Made by a program: the position numbers and the translations under genes
Notes under the pieces: generated by a model
Database searches by the model: none
What the model saw: the letters and a program-made list of their open reading frames with translations, nothing else
What the model was told of the DNA's origin: nothing
DNA from: a virus
Virus record (IMG/VR): IMGVR_UViG_3300043548_000664
Span: 1 to 31,796 of that record
Reading direction: 5' to 3' (one strand)
DNA length: 31,796 nucleotides
Shown: one piece after another, positions 16,684 through 23,504 of the stretch
Layout: the number at the start of each line of letters is the position of its first letter
Numbering within the stretch: position 1 is the stretch's first letter

Positions 16684-16860
16684 ATGTCACTATCCAAGAA
16701 TGAAATTGAATGTTTCGTAGATACCGCAATCGATGAAGCCATCTTTGAAATTTTTAAAAATGAATTCAATTCTCTAAAAGAAATTGAATATGCTATTGAA
16801 TATCTTCAAACCAAAATTCAAGATTTAGATCCTGAAGATTTTGAAGATTCTATTTCTTAA
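16684..16860 (+). CDS. Small acidic hypothetical protein (58 aa)
   Basis: The ATG at 16684 opens 58 codons ending TAA at 16858-16860. It is acidic and helical (MSLSKNEIECFVDTAIDEAIF..., LKEIEYAIEYLQTKIQDLDPEDFEDS) and coiled-coil-like. It has a late-promoter box upstream. The stop meets the convergent minus-strand gene in a TTAA overlap, the same junction seen between confident genes, which supports this ORF being real. Confidence 0.55.
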   Translation: MSLSKNEIECFVDTAIDEAIFEIFKNEFNSLKEIEYAIEYLQTKIQDLDPEDFEDSIS

Positions 16861-17387
16861 AGACCTTTAAGATATTGAGAAGTGTCAGCTGGTTGTTCAG
16901 CACCTGGTAATTGAGAAGGAGTTTCTCCGACTTGAGCAGGTACTTCGTTTCCTGCTGTTTGTTGATTCTTAGCTTCTGTTTGTTTAGTTTCTAAATAATC
17001 AACAATCTCTGATATAGAATCTTCGTCATAGGTATTATCTATGACTTTTGGTTTTTCGTCTTGTTTAGGTGGAACAGAAGTAACTCTAACAATTAAATTG
17101 TTAGTGGATTGATTTTCCGCAGACTTAGTAGTACTTTCACCCCCCTTAAAAATAAAATCTATTTTTTGTGAAACCCCTGTTTTTTCGTCTATGAAATTAA
17201 AATATCTTTTACGTACAATATCAGTGGCTAATTTACGAACATCAGACAATTTATTAGGATCTAATAAATTTTTTTGTTTAATCTGTTGCAACATAATAAC
17301 AACATAATCATAAAAAGAAGGATCATTACGATCAGCAACATTAAATTCTTTTAATAATTGTGAATAGACTAAATCAAATTTTTTCAT
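16857..17387 (-). CDS. Hypothetical protein with disordered C-terminus
   Basis: 176 aa, not recognised. Residues 1-80 form a helical domain (MKKFDLVYSQLLKEFN..., KLSDVRKLATDIVRKRYFNFIDEKTG). From about 85 onward it is Pro/Glu/Gln/Thr-rich and probably disordered (KQDEKPKVIDNTYDEDSISE..., ending AEQPADTSQYLKGL). The short conserved-looking tail could be a docking peptide. Its start is only 12 bp from the divergent small ORF at 17400. Confidence 0.58.
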   Translation of the reverse strand: MKKFDLVYSQLLKEFNVADRNDPSFYDYVVIMLQQIKQKNLLDPNKLSDVRKLATDIVRKRYFNFIDEKTGVSQKIDFIFKGGESTTKSAENQSTNNLIVRVTSVPPKQDEKPKVIDNTYDEDSISEIVDYLETKQTEAKNQQTAGNEVPAQVGETPSQLPGAEQPADTSQYLKGL

Positions 17388-17399
17388 TATATAATAATT

Positions 17400-17534
17400 A
17401 TGAGAAAGAAAATCCTTTTTACCTTATTTTTTGTTTATTATTTTACAATTAATTTACCAGAAATTGTTTATCTTTTTTGTTTAAGAGAATGGTTATACTT
17501 TAAAGCGGTAATTAAAGAGTTATTTTATTATTAA
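17400..17534 (+). CDS. Small membrane peptide candidate (44 aa)
   Basis: The ATG at 17400 opens 44 codons: a basic start (MRKKILF), then a very hydrophobic aromatic stretch (TLFFVYYFTINLPEIVYLF), then a second hydrophobic end (WLYFKAVIKELFYY). It is likely membrane-associated. Its TAA meets the endolysin stop in a TTAA overlap, the recurrent convergent junction. Being next to the endolysin gene, it could take part in lysis (holin or antiholin), but it runs on the opposite strand. A short AT-rich ORF can occur by chance, so confidence is limited. Confidence 0.42.
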   Translation: MRKKILFTLFFVYYFTINLPEIVYLFCLREWLYFKAVIKELFYY

Positions 17535-18025
17535 AGTAATGCAGCCTGAAAATGCATATAATCGTAGCCTCTAGTCCTACCTAAACTAAGCCAGCCTTCA
17601 GACTCTACAATTTCCCAAAAAGGTTCATATTCTTTTTTAGCAAATGAAGCTTGTTTACTGGTCATTTTTAAAGTATTTCTATCTGGGTCTAAATCAACCG
17701 CAGCCCCCCAAGAATGAATAGACCAAGAAGTAGCACTTCCCCTCATTTTACGAACATTTAAGCAACCACCAAAATAGTCTAATCTTAATTTTCTTAATTC
17801 CTTTTCCCCATAAAGGTTTAAAGTTTTTTCAAAAATAGTATACAAAGATGAAGCTACTTTTTGATGACAAGACATTTTCTTAACTACTGCTGAAGCATCC
17901 CAAGCCAACTTCATAGAATAAGGCAAATCTATTCGAGTTTGATTCTCCCCAACGGATCCATAAAAATTTACCATTGATTGGTAGTTTTGTTTAGGCCAAT
18001 GATTCATATTAAAAGTTTCTTTCAT
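17531..18025 (-). CDS. Endolysin, M15-family peptidase
   Basis: 164 aa. SIHSWGAAVDLD (H104, D111) and YDYMHFQAAL (D155, H158) are the zinc ligands and catalytic site of M15 (VanY/L-alanyl-D-glutamate or DD-carboxypeptidase-like) enzymes. Phages use these as endolysins that cut peptidoglycan peptides. No signal peptide is seen, so a holin must release it. ATG at 18025 overlaps the upstream gene by 17 bp. The second ATG at 18007 (MNHWPKQNY) sits 1 nt after the upstream stop in the AATATG context common here and is an equally good start. It is the last gene of the minus-strand lysis unit. Confidence 0.88.
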   Translation of the reverse strand: MKETFNMNHWPKQNYQSMVNFYGSVGENQTRIDLPYSMKLAWDASAVVKKMSCHQKVASSLYTIFEKTLNLYGEKELRKLRLDYFGGCLNVRKMRGSATSWSIHSWGAAVDLDPDRNTLKMTSKQASFAKKEYEPFWEIVESEGWLSLGRTRGYDYMHFQAALL

Positions 18026-18467
18026 TAATCCAATCTAAAGGAGCATAAGAAGGATCATCTTTGTATTTTTCTGCGTATTGTTCTACAATTTTTTGATCCA
18101 CCTCTTCTTTAATATATTCACTAGATAAAGATACTTTAGAATCCGAATTGTGTCTCCAGTCAACCAATCCCTGAATACCCACTAGTGTTGCTACAATACT
18201 AGCAACAGCTACAATCATGTCTTTATACATATTAACCAAGGCAGAGACAAAAGGATCTCCTGGTAAAAGAAATAAAAATAATACAGATGCAAAATACATG
18301 AATGCGATAATAGCAACAGCAACCATAGTCATGGCAAATTTTTTAGATGCCATGTGATTCATATTTTTTAACTCTTCTAAATTAGAAACATTTTTAGTAC
18401 TAGGTGTAATACCAGAACGAAGGTACCAAGTCATGTCATTTATGATACCTTTTAATTTTCCTAGCAT
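18009..18467 (-). CDS. Holin candidate, two transmembrane segments
   Basis: 152 aa from the ATG at 18467, chosen because TAGGAG lies 7 nt upstream; the frame stays open to 18542, but that extension covers a real small gene in another frame. Hydrophobic segments lie at about 45-69 (FAMTMVAVAIIAFMYFASVLFLFLLP) and 84-103 (MIVAVASIVATLVGIQGLV). An amphipathic N-terminus precedes them and a charged C-terminal tail follows. Two membrane segments, a charged tail and a place directly before the endolysin fit a class II-type holin, though it is longer than most. No sequence family was recognised, so the call rests on topology and context. Confidence 0.62.
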   Translation of the reverse strand: MLGKLKGIINDMTWYLRSGITPSTKNVSNLEELKNMNHMASKKFAMTMVAVAIIAFMYFASVLFLFLLPGDPFVSALVNMYKDMIVAVASIVATLVGIQGLVDWRHNSDSKVSLSSEYIKEEVDQKIVEQYAEKYKDDPSYAPLDWINERNF

Positions 18468-18580
18468 AAAACAGCTCCTACAATAAAACCTAAAACAAAA
18501 CCAGTTAAAAAAATGCTTTTTACTGGATTTTCCATAGACCAAGCTTTATACTTTTCTGCTATTTTTTTAATAGTTTCCAT
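18461..18580 (-). CDS. 39-aa single-TM membrane protein in the lysis cassette
   Basis: The ATG at 18580 opens METIKKIAEKYKAWSMENPV followed by one hydrophobic segment (SIFLTGFVLGFIVGAVLC) and TAG. AAAGGA about 10 nt upstream lies in the end of the spanin-like gene, with a 1-bp gap between that stop and this ATG. The stop overlaps the next ATG (ATGCTAG), and this gene's own coding sequence supplies the next gene's TAGGAG site. Tight packing on both sides argues that it is real. With an amphipathic N-terminus and one TM, it may be a holin, antiholin or pinholin-like partner. Confidence 0.62.
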   Translation of the reverse strand: METIKKIAEKYKAWSMENPVKSIFLTGFVLGFIVGAVLC

Positions 18581-18581
18581 A

Positions 18582-19172
18582 TTATAATATTCCTTTCATT
18601 CTTAAATAAACCCCACCACCGATAGACAAGACCAAACAAACAATAATTATATTTCTTTTTAAGATCGCTAAATCTTTTTCAATTAATTGTTTTTGCATTC
18701 TATTAAGGTCTTGAATCATCTTATTGTTATAATTTTCTTGTCTGGTTAATTCTTCATCGACATTTTTAGTGTGCAATTGAAGATTAGCATGATCTTTTTG
18801 AAGTTGATCAAAAATATTTTTATCATTCAATAGTTGTTGATATTCCAGGGAACTAACTACTATAACCGTTTGATTTTTATATCTTTCAGGAACAATAACA
18901 ATACGTTCTTTTGTTGAATCTTTATTAGAAGGAATTGTTTCTGAAAAAGGAATAGATGGTTTATATACTCCTTGTATATCAATTCTTTTTTTAGGAGGTT
19001 TTACTATTCGAGCAGCTTGCTCTGTGTATTTGTCTGCGAGATCAATCCGAGCTTCATTAATAGAATCTTTCGCAGCATAAACAGATTGAGATAAAGCTTC
19101 TGATTGTTTTTCAGTATAAACAGTACATGATGTTAAAAATATGCAAATTAAAAAACCAAGTACTTTATTCAT
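18582..19172 (-). CDS. u-spanin-like lipoprotein with C-terminal transmembrane segment
   Basis: 196 aa. The N-terminal signal ends in a lipobox, LTSC with Cys16, implying lipidation and outer-membrane sorting. A periplasmic region follows, with a Lys/Pro stretch and a long predicted coiled coil (about 105-170, LQKDHANLQLHTKNVDEEL...LIEKDLA). A C-terminal transmembrane helix (IIIVCLVLSIGGGVYL, about 174-190) ends in a short basic tail. Lipid anchor at one end and inner-membrane helix at the other is the layout of unimolecular spanins such as T1 gp11, which fuse inner and outer membranes in the last step of Gram-negative lysis. It is longer than T1 gp11. The call rests on topology and position in the lysis cluster. 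Confidence 0.68.
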   Translation of the reverse strand: MNKVLGFLICIFLTSCTVYTEKQSEALSQSVYAAKDSINEARIDLADKYTEQAARIVKPPKKRIDIQGVYKPSIPFSETIPSNKDSTKERIVIVPERYKNQTVIVVSSLEYQQLLNDKNIFDQLQKDHANLQLHTKNVDEELTRQENYNNKMIQDLNRMQKQLIEKDLAILKRNIIIVCLVLSIGGGVYLRMKGIL

Positions 19173-19178
19173 ATAAAG

Positions 19179-19835
19179 TTATTTATTGTCTTCTGTAGAA
19201 AGTTGAGCTACATACCCAGATAACAAATGAGCCTTTTTCTTTAAATTGTTATGAACATGATCGTCTAATACGTCATCTTTTTTAACGAAATCTACCCCCA
19301 GAATACCCACAAATCCCCCTTGAATACAAATAATCGGAAAAAGATAAACACAATTAATACCTCGATTTGACCAAAAAGATTGGAGTGCGTAATCCTCTTC
19401 CGTATCAATATTTATAATACAGCTTTCACTACCACTGCTTAATTTTTGTAATGCCGAAGAAAAGAACGACACTGGTAAATTTTGCATTTTCATTAGGTCT
19501 GTAGAAATACCAGGTGCTGTAGATTCAAAAGTTACTGACATTTTTTTCATAGACCTATTACCGGGGAAAAAATTACCCCCGTTATGGAATTGAGCTAACC
19601 AAACACGGTCTAAATTATATTGATCTTGTAAAGAATTTAATGTTTCATTAACAACTTTTTGAATTTCTATGGTATGTATAAAGTCTTTTTTTCTTTTTTC
19701 TAACTCGTAATTTTTACGATTTAAACGATGCCTGATAAGAGCTAATATAACAGGGCCTGCTACACCTGTTAAGAATGCCACAATAATGGTGGTATACTCT
19801 ATAGTATGCAAGAAAGAAGTCGACAAAAATAACAT
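19179..19835 (-). CDS. Membrane-anchored GAF-like sensor protein
   Basis: 218 aa. One N-terminal transmembrane helix (about 15-36, TTIIVAFLTGVAGPVILALI) is followed by a basic juxtamembrane helix. A GAF-like alpha/beta domain spans about 60-212: LNSLQDQYNLDRVWLAQFHNGGNFFPG, then FWSNRGINCVYLFPII...GGFVGILGVDFV. The RVxLxxFHNGG segment is typical of GAF-like domains that bind small ligands. No output domain (kinase, cyclase) is present. It is the first gene of the minus-strand lysis unit, 6 bp before the spanin candidate, under an ATAAATA box. A link to lysis timing is an inference from position only. Confidence 0.66.
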   Translation of the reverse strand: MLFLSTSFLHTIEYTTIIVAFLTGVAGPVILALIRHRLNRKNYELEKRKKDFIHTIEIQKVVNETLNSLQDQYNLDRVWLAQFHNGGNFFPGNRSMKKMSVTFESTAPGISTDLMKMQNLPVSFFSSALQKLSSGSESCIINIDTEEDYALQSFWSNRGINCVYLFPIICIQGGFVGILGVDFVKKDDVLDDHVHNNLKKKAHLLSGYVAQLSTEDNK

Positions 19836-19852
19836 AATAAACTGTGTAAAAC

Positions 19853-19859
19853 TATTTAT
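19853..19859 (-). promoter_or_regulatory. Late-promoter-like box ATAAATA for the lysis unit
   Basis: On the minus strand CAATAAATA ends 17 nt before the ATG of the GAF-like gene. It points away from a second box at 19874 on the other strand. Late expression is what a lysis cassette needs. Confidence 0.5.
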
Positions 19860-19873
19860 TGGTTTTGGTCACC

Positions 19874-19880
19874 ATAAATA
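19874..19880 (+). promoter_or_regulatory. Late-promoter-like box ATAAATA
   Basis: CCATAAATA ends 14 nt before the ATG at 19895. With the minus-strand box at 19853-19859 it makes a compact divergent pair. Confidence 0.5.
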
Positions 19881-19894
19881 TTATAAAATTACCT

Positions 19895-20317
19895 ATGTCT
19901 AATAGATTTCACAACAAATACCACAGACACAATCACCATAGTTATACTATAGACGATGTTAGATACCCAGATGCAGGTCATGACCCTATAGCATCCTATG
20001 ACTCTCCTTTCTTAGGTGAATTTGTTATGCATGGAACTCTTTCAGCTACTGCTACTCCAGGATTTTCAGATGTCGAAGGTTTACCTGCCGGATCATTTTC
20101 AGGAGAAGAAATCGGTTTAAAAGCCACCGCTCCTTCAACGGGTATAGCCGCTTTAATTGATGGAAATCTTAAAGTTTTAGGTGATTTATCAGCATCAAAT
20201 GTTTTTTTAGAAGGCGTTACTGAAGTAAACCCAGGAGAAGCAACAACTACTGGTAGATTTTTGGTAGTTAATATTAATAGTGTACCTTACGGTATTCGTT
20301 TGTGGAATTTAAGCTAA
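19895..20317 (+). CDS. Putative virion/fibre protein
   Basis: 140 aa from the ATG at 19895. An in-frame TTG at 19859 would add 12 residues but lies before the late-promoter box, so the ATG is preferred. The start is His/Asn/Arg-rich (MSNRFHNKYHRHNHHSY). The rest is Gly/Ser/Ala/Thr-rich with FVMHGTLSATATPGFSDV and NLKVLGDLSASNVFLEGVTEV, the strand-turn style of phage fibre or decoration proteins. It shares the DLSAS/LSASN style with the fibre-like protein at 25585. Structural role inferred. Confidence 0.62.
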   Translation: MSNRFHNKYHRHNHHSYTIDDVRYPDAGHDPIASYDSPFLGEFVMHGTLSATATPGFSDVEGLPAGSFSGEEIGLKATAPSTGIAALIDGNLKVLGDLSASNVFLEGVTEVNPGEATTTGRFLVVNINSVPYGIRLWNLS

Positions 20318-20336
20318 AATGGTTTAAATTACATTA

Positions 20337-20615
20337 ATGCTTTTCAATAAAAAGAAAATAGCCCAATATCCAAAAGATAGAGGAGTTTATGCTTTTACTA
20401 AACATAGAAGAGGGGATTTTCTTTTATTTTTAAAAGAACCTTTCCCTGGTGTATTTGAATTTATGCAATTACCTGATCGATATGTTTTATCTCTTACTTC
20501 TAAAGAATTTACAGAAGGATGTGAAAGCAAACTATTGGATTTTGTCGAACAATTGCCAGAAGACGTTTTCGAGGTAGCTTTAGCTAATAAAATAATTTTA
20601 GAAAAAACTTCTTGA
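20337..20615 (+). CDS. Hypothetical protein
   Basis: 92 aa, not recognised. It looks like a small alpha/beta protein (DRGVYAFTKHRRGDFLLFLKEPFPGVFEFMQLPDRYVLSLTSKEF, then an acidic C-terminal helix ending in LANKIILEKTS). No membrane segment, signal or metal site is seen. It lies 19 bp after the structural gene. Confidence 0.55.
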   Translation: MLFNKKKIAQYPKDRGVYAFTKHRRGDFLLFLKEPFPGVFEFMQLPDRYVLSLTSKEFTEGCESKLLDFVEQLPEDVFEVALANKIILEKTS

Positions 20616-20641
20616 TTTCCGTTATCATTTTTTCATATATT
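20612..20641 (+). promoter_or_regulatory. Possible sigma70-type promoter
   Basis: TTGATT (20612-20617), 18-nt spacer, TATATT (20636-20641), about 11 nt before the ATG at 20653. Weak evidence in AT-rich sequence. Confidence 0.3.
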
Positions 20642-20652
20642 AAAAGTCTCAT

Positions 20653-20895
20653 ATGAAAAAAGTAAAATCAAATATTAAAAGTGACGTGGATATTAATAAG
20701 ATGTCTCTTTACGAACTTTGTCGTTGGACCGCTTTGGAAGAAGCAGTTAATATCATTGGAGACAAAGCAGAAGATCGCGGAGTCCCGTTTGAGTCTATTG
20801 AATTGAAACCTCTGGATTTGTTCAAATATATTGAATCAGCCACTGATAAAATTTATGAAAAAGTATCTGCAGTGGTTGACATTCAGCACAAATAA
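20653..20895 (+). CDS. Hypothetical protein
   Basis: 80 aa, not recognised. It has a basic start (MKKVKSNIKSDVDINKM) followed by a helical domain (SLYELCRWTALEEAVNIIGDKAEDRGVPFESIELKPLDLFKYIESATDKIYEKVSAVV). Composition and the helical pattern look like a folded small protein. 19 bp separate it from the next gene. Confidence 0.58.
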   Translation: MKKVKSNIKSDVDINKMSLYELCRWTALEEAVNIIGDKAEDRGVPFESIELKPLDLFKYIESATDKIYEKVSAVVDIQHK

Positions 20896-20903
20896 TATAT
20901 TTT
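20876..20903 (+). promoter_or_regulatory. Possible sigma70-type promoter
   Basis: A consensus TTGACA (20876-20881) and TATTTT (20898-20903) are 16 nt apart, about 11 nt before the ATG at 20915. The -35 match is perfect; the -10 is poor. Confidence 0.33.
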
Positions 20904-20914
20904 AATTTTAGTTT

Positions 20915-21244
20915 ATGAAAAACAAATATACGATTAAATGCAATGTAACAGGTCTTGATTTGGTTAGGACACCCAAGTACCTTAAGGAACAAACCGAAAA
21001 ATATGGATTTGAATCTGTGGACGCTCTTCGCAGTCAATACATTGGAAGGACTGCCCGTAAACTTTTGAAGGAGGGTAAGTCTGTAGATGAAATTCGCAAT
21101 CAATATAATTGCAGTATTCAAACCCCAGTTACTGCCGAAACACTAATTCGGTTTAAAGTACAAAAAGCTTCAGGAACGATTAATCTGCGTCGTTCTGAAC
21201 AGAAACCAACTCTCAAGAAAGTTGACGAAAATCAACCTTTCTAA
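20915..21244 (+). CDS. Conserved phage protein of unknown function
   Basis: 109 aa. CNVTGLDLVRTPKYLKEQTEKYGFESVDALRSQYIGRTARKLLKEGKSVDEIRNQY (about 9-66) looks like the conserved core of a small protein found in T4-like phages of aquatic bacteria; I know no function. Two cysteines (C9 and C68) are present. The C-terminal part is basic and probably flexible. It is followed by a strong bidirectional terminator 17 bp after the stop. Confidence 0.65.
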   Translation: MKNKYTIKCNVTGLDLVRTPKYLKEQTEKYGFESVDALRSQYIGRTARKLLKEGKSVDEIRNQYNCSIQTPVTAETLIRFKVQKASGTINLRRSEQKPTLKKVDENQPF

Positions 21245-21260
21245 AAGAGTTTAAAAGTCG

Positions 21261-21298
21261 AAAAATAAAGGATGTCTTCCATGGCATCCTTTATTTTT
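21261..21298. terminator. Strong bidirectional intrinsic terminator
   Basis: AAAAATAAAGGATG (21261-21274) and CATCCTTTATTTTT (21285-21298) pair perfectly over 14 bp around a 10-nt loop. The A/T flanks give a U tract on either strand. It follows the 109-aa gene and precedes the membrane zinc-ribbon gene. Confidence 0.88.
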
Positions 21299-21315
21299 TA
21301 TGTTAAGATATATTA

Positions 21316-21759
21316 ATGTTTAAAAATATTTTCAAAAAACCAGAATATTTGGTTCTGTTAGTTTCTTTAGGATTTACTACTTTAATCAGTATAGCTGTTG
21401 GAGTAGGGGGTTTCCTAATTACTGGTAAATTTTTAGGTTTTTTTATAATTGCCTTTGTTCTTCAATTTATAATTTTTGGAGTAGCTAATACCTATTTCCA
21501 ACATAAAGATCTCATTGAAGGAGCCAAATTAATGAACGAACAATTAGAGGTGACCTCTAAATACTTTATTAATTTAACTTGTTCTTATTGTCAAGTAAGT
21601 AATGCAGTTCCTATCATTTTAAATCAAGAAAATAGATTTAAATGCGAATCTTGTAGTCAAGTCAATGGAGTAAAAATGCAATTTTTCTCGACACAAATTA
21701 CAACTCCTCTCAAAAAGATTACAATGCCTCTTGATGAGGATAACGAACAAATTAGTTAA
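21316..21759 (+). CDS. Membrane protein with cytoplasmic-type zinc ribbon
   Basis: 147 aa. Two hydrophobic segments lie at about 11-36 (YLVLLVSLGFTTLISIAVGVGGFLI) and 40-60 (FFIIAFVLQFIIFGVANTY). A soluble tail follows with a four-cysteine zinc ribbon: CSYC (C89, C92) and CESC (C110, C113). The acidic C-terminus ends DEDNEQIS. A membrane-tethered zinc ribbon could dock a nucleic acid or protein at the host membrane; no function is known to me. It overlaps the convergent gene by 8 bp (TTAGTTAA). Confidence 0.68.
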   Translation: MFKNIFKKPEYLVLLVSLGFTTLISIAVGVGGFLITGKFLGFFIIAFVLQFIIFGVANTYFQHKDLIEGAKLMNEQLEVTSKYFINLTCSYCQVSNAVPIILNQENRFKCESCSQVNGVKMQFFSTQITTPLKKITMPLDEDNEQIS

Positions 21760-21991
21760 TCCAAAAAGTATCTAAATCTTTTGTTAAATTTTTCACAAAA
21801 GACATGACAGTGTTAATTTTAAACTGCATTTTCTTTAATTTTTTAATTCTAGCCGGTGTTAAATTAACCACATTATTTCTTTTAGTTACTTCAATTCTTT
21901 TACGAATTTTATCTAATTCAAAATAAACGTTAGCCAAGTCTTCCTCAATATTTTCTAAAGGAAAAGGTAATACTTTTTTAGAATTAAACAT
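21752..21991 (-). CDS. Small basic helical hypothetical protein
   Basis: 79 aa, not recognised. It is nearly all helix and Lys-rich (IEEDLANVYFELDKIRKRIEVTKRNN, TPARIKKLKKMQFKINTVMSFVKNLTKDLDTFW), likely a two-helix coiled coil. It is single-gene on its strand, divergent from 22041 with a 49-bp gap containing ATATTT/AAATAT inverted halves. Confidence 0.55.
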   Translation of the reverse strand: MFNSKKVLPFPLENIEEDLANVYFELDKIRKRIEVTKRNNVVNLTPARIKKLKKMQFKINTVMSFVKNLTKDLDTFWIN

Positions 21992-22040
21992 ATGTTATAT
22001 TTAAGGGAAATATAAGATATGAGCCATAAGTATTATTGTT

Positions 22041-22412
22041 ATGCGCAAACTCAATAAAAAGCACATAACTGAGGTTTACAAAAAATGTTTAAACCTGATT
22101 AGGAGAAAGCCTCCAGGTTTTGTCGTTTTTAAAAAACTTCGTTATTATGGTTGGTGTAAAGCAGACGAAGACATTCTTGAAGTTGATCACCGTAAAGATA
22201 TGCTAAGAACAGCGTATCATGAATGTATCCACTACCTTTATCCTGATTGGTCGGAAACCATGGTTTTATACGCAGAATCAAGAGTAGTTAATAATTGTAC
22301 AATTTTGGATAATGTCCGTTTTTTAAAGCACCTTTCAGATAAGGTTTATAAAGCGGTTTTAAAACAATCCCGAATTAAAAAGGCTAAAAAAAATGCACCT
22401 AGAAATAGATAA
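22041..22412 (+). CDS. HExxH metallopeptidase-like protein
   Basis: 123 aa. AYHECIHYLYPDWSE has the HExxH zinc motif (H60, E61, H64), with E72 and E79 as possible third ligands in YPDWSETMVLYAES. A preceding GWCKADEDILEVDHRK strand pattern and a basic tail complete a minimal zincin-like domain. Such small HExxH proteins occur in phages; the substrate is unknown. The downstream gene starts inside its last 20 bp, so the two are coupled. Anti-host or virion-processing roles are possible; neither is shown by the sequence. Confidence 0.68.
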   Translation: MRKLNKKHITEVYKKCLNLIRRKPPGFVVFKKLRYYGWCKADEDILEVDHRKDMLRTAYHECIHYLYPDWSETMVLYAESRVVNNCTILDNVRFLKHLSDKVYKAVLKQSRIKKAKKNAPRNR

Positions 22413-22599
22413 AATATATTTTAATGGAAATCGGGTTGGTGTAGATTTTGAATATGACGAAGACTTTCTTAAAGAAGTTTCAAACGTATGTGGGTCTAAT
22501 CGTTTATCAAAAAAAGAATTACAACTTTATATTATGTCAGTTTTAACTGACACTATTTCACAGGAATATATTACAGAACTTCGTCAGTACTTAGATTAA
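22393..22599 (+). CDS. Small hypothetical protein
   Basis: 68 aa, acidic, not recognised (MHLEIDKIYFNGNRVGVDFEYDEDFLKEV..., LSKKELQLYIMSVLTDTISQEYITELRQYL). The start overlaps the HExxH gene by 20 bp. It ends in a TTAA overlap with the convergent exonuclease gene. Confidence 0.55.
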   Translation: MHLEIDKIYFNGNRVGVDFEYDEDFLKEVSNVCGSNRLSKKELQLYIMSVLTDTISQEYITELRQYLD

Positions 22600-23498
22600 A
22601 GTCTCGAAATCAAATCTACTAAAGTTTGATTTCTTACAAAAGATTCTTTCCAAGAATCTAACGACTTCAAAAAAGAATAAAATTCTGATTCATGACACAT
22701 CTTTTCAAATTGTTTAATGTCTGGTTTTAAAGATTGTAGTTCTTTGTATTGTTTTTCGTAAGATTCTACTTCTCCTTCTTCTTTAAGATACGATCCTAGA
22801 AGATTAACTAGTAAAAGATTTTTATCTAATTTTTGTCTATTATCTTCAGACAAAACCCTTATAACACCATCATACCCCTCGGATACTAATCGTTTAGATT
22901 TGACAACTCCATATCCTTCTATCCCGTCAATATTATCCGATTGGTCACCTAATAGAGCTTTGTATAAAGCATATTGTTCTACTTTAACTCCAATTTCTTC
23001 TTCAAAATTTTCTAGGTTAATCAATTTCTTTTTAATAGGATTGAAATAATCTGTATTAGCATCTACTAATTGAAGCATATCTTTATCAACAGAAACAATG
23101 GTAGATGAAATACATTTTTCTTTAACAAGCCAAGAAATAATATCGTCAGCTTCTAATACCCAAGGATACATTTGTTTAATGCCTAAAACTTTTAACCAAG
23201 GCTCAATAAGACTGTGCTGTTCATGAACCTTATCCGCTAAATCCGAGTCTCGATTTTGTTTGTAGGTTTCAGCTGCTAATTGTTTACGATAATTAGACGA
23301 AGGATAATTTAATTTTTTATCCCAACATAACCACGTTTCATCTGGTTTAAATTTATCTTGTAGAGATTTAAGCGACTTTAAAAAAAGATAAACAGGACCA
23401 GTCCAATTACCGGAAGAGTTAATAAATTTAGGCTGAGACTCAGCGATCCAATAAGCTCGAAAAAGTAAATTGGATCCATCTATAATAAGTGATTTCAT
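22596..23498 (-). CDS. FEN-type 5'-3' exonuclease (T4 RNase H / Pol I 5'-nuclease family)
   Basis: 300 aa. The family's acidic metal-binding residues appear in order: IIDGSNLLFRAYW (D7), CWD (D60) followed by the Y(K)QNRDSD segment, VLEADDI (E116, D118, D119), VSVDKDMLQL (D138, D140), and the helix-hairpin-helix ALLGDQSDNIDGIEGYG (D185, D188). This matches flap endonucleases such as T4 RNase H and the 5' nuclease domain of Pol I. It would remove RNA primers and flaps during phage DNA replication. It stands alone on the minus strand with a possible TTGAAA/TAGAAT promoter right before the ATG. Confidence 0.9.
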   Translation of the reverse strand: MKSLIIDGSNLLFRAYWIAESQPKFINSSGNWTGPVYLFLKSLKSLQDKFKPDETWLCWDKKLNYPSSNYRKQLAAETYKQNRDSDLADKVHEQHSLIEPWLKVLGIKQMYPWVLEADDIISWLVKEKCISSTIVSVDKDMLQLVDANTDYFNPIKKKLINLENFEEEIGVKVEQYALYKALLGDQSDNIDGIEGYGVVKSKRLVSEGYDGVIRVLSEDNRQKLDKNLLLVNLLGSYLKEEGEVESYEKQYKELQSLKPDIKQFEKMCHESEFYSFLKSLDSWKESFVRNQTLVDLISRL

Positions 23499-23504
23499 TA
23501 TTAC

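Noticed and set aside
18468-18542. N-terminal extension of the holin candidate to 18542
   Set aside because: The extra 25 residues are in the region coding the 39-aa membrane protein in another frame, with no start signal, whereas the ATG at 18467 has TAGGAG upstream.
19859-19894. TTG start adding 12 residues to the structural protein at 19895
   Set aside because: It precedes the ATAAATA late-promoter box, so the late mRNA would not contain it.
21997-22013. ATATTT-AAGGG-AAATAT inverted halves in the divergent gap
   Set aside because: Six-base A/T arms arise easily by chance at this composition; not enough for an operator call.
22019-22057. 12-codon ORF (MSHKYYCYAQTQ) before the HExxH gene, possible leader peptide
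   Set aside because: No start signal, no terminator/antiterminator structure and no repeated codon run that would suggest attenuation.
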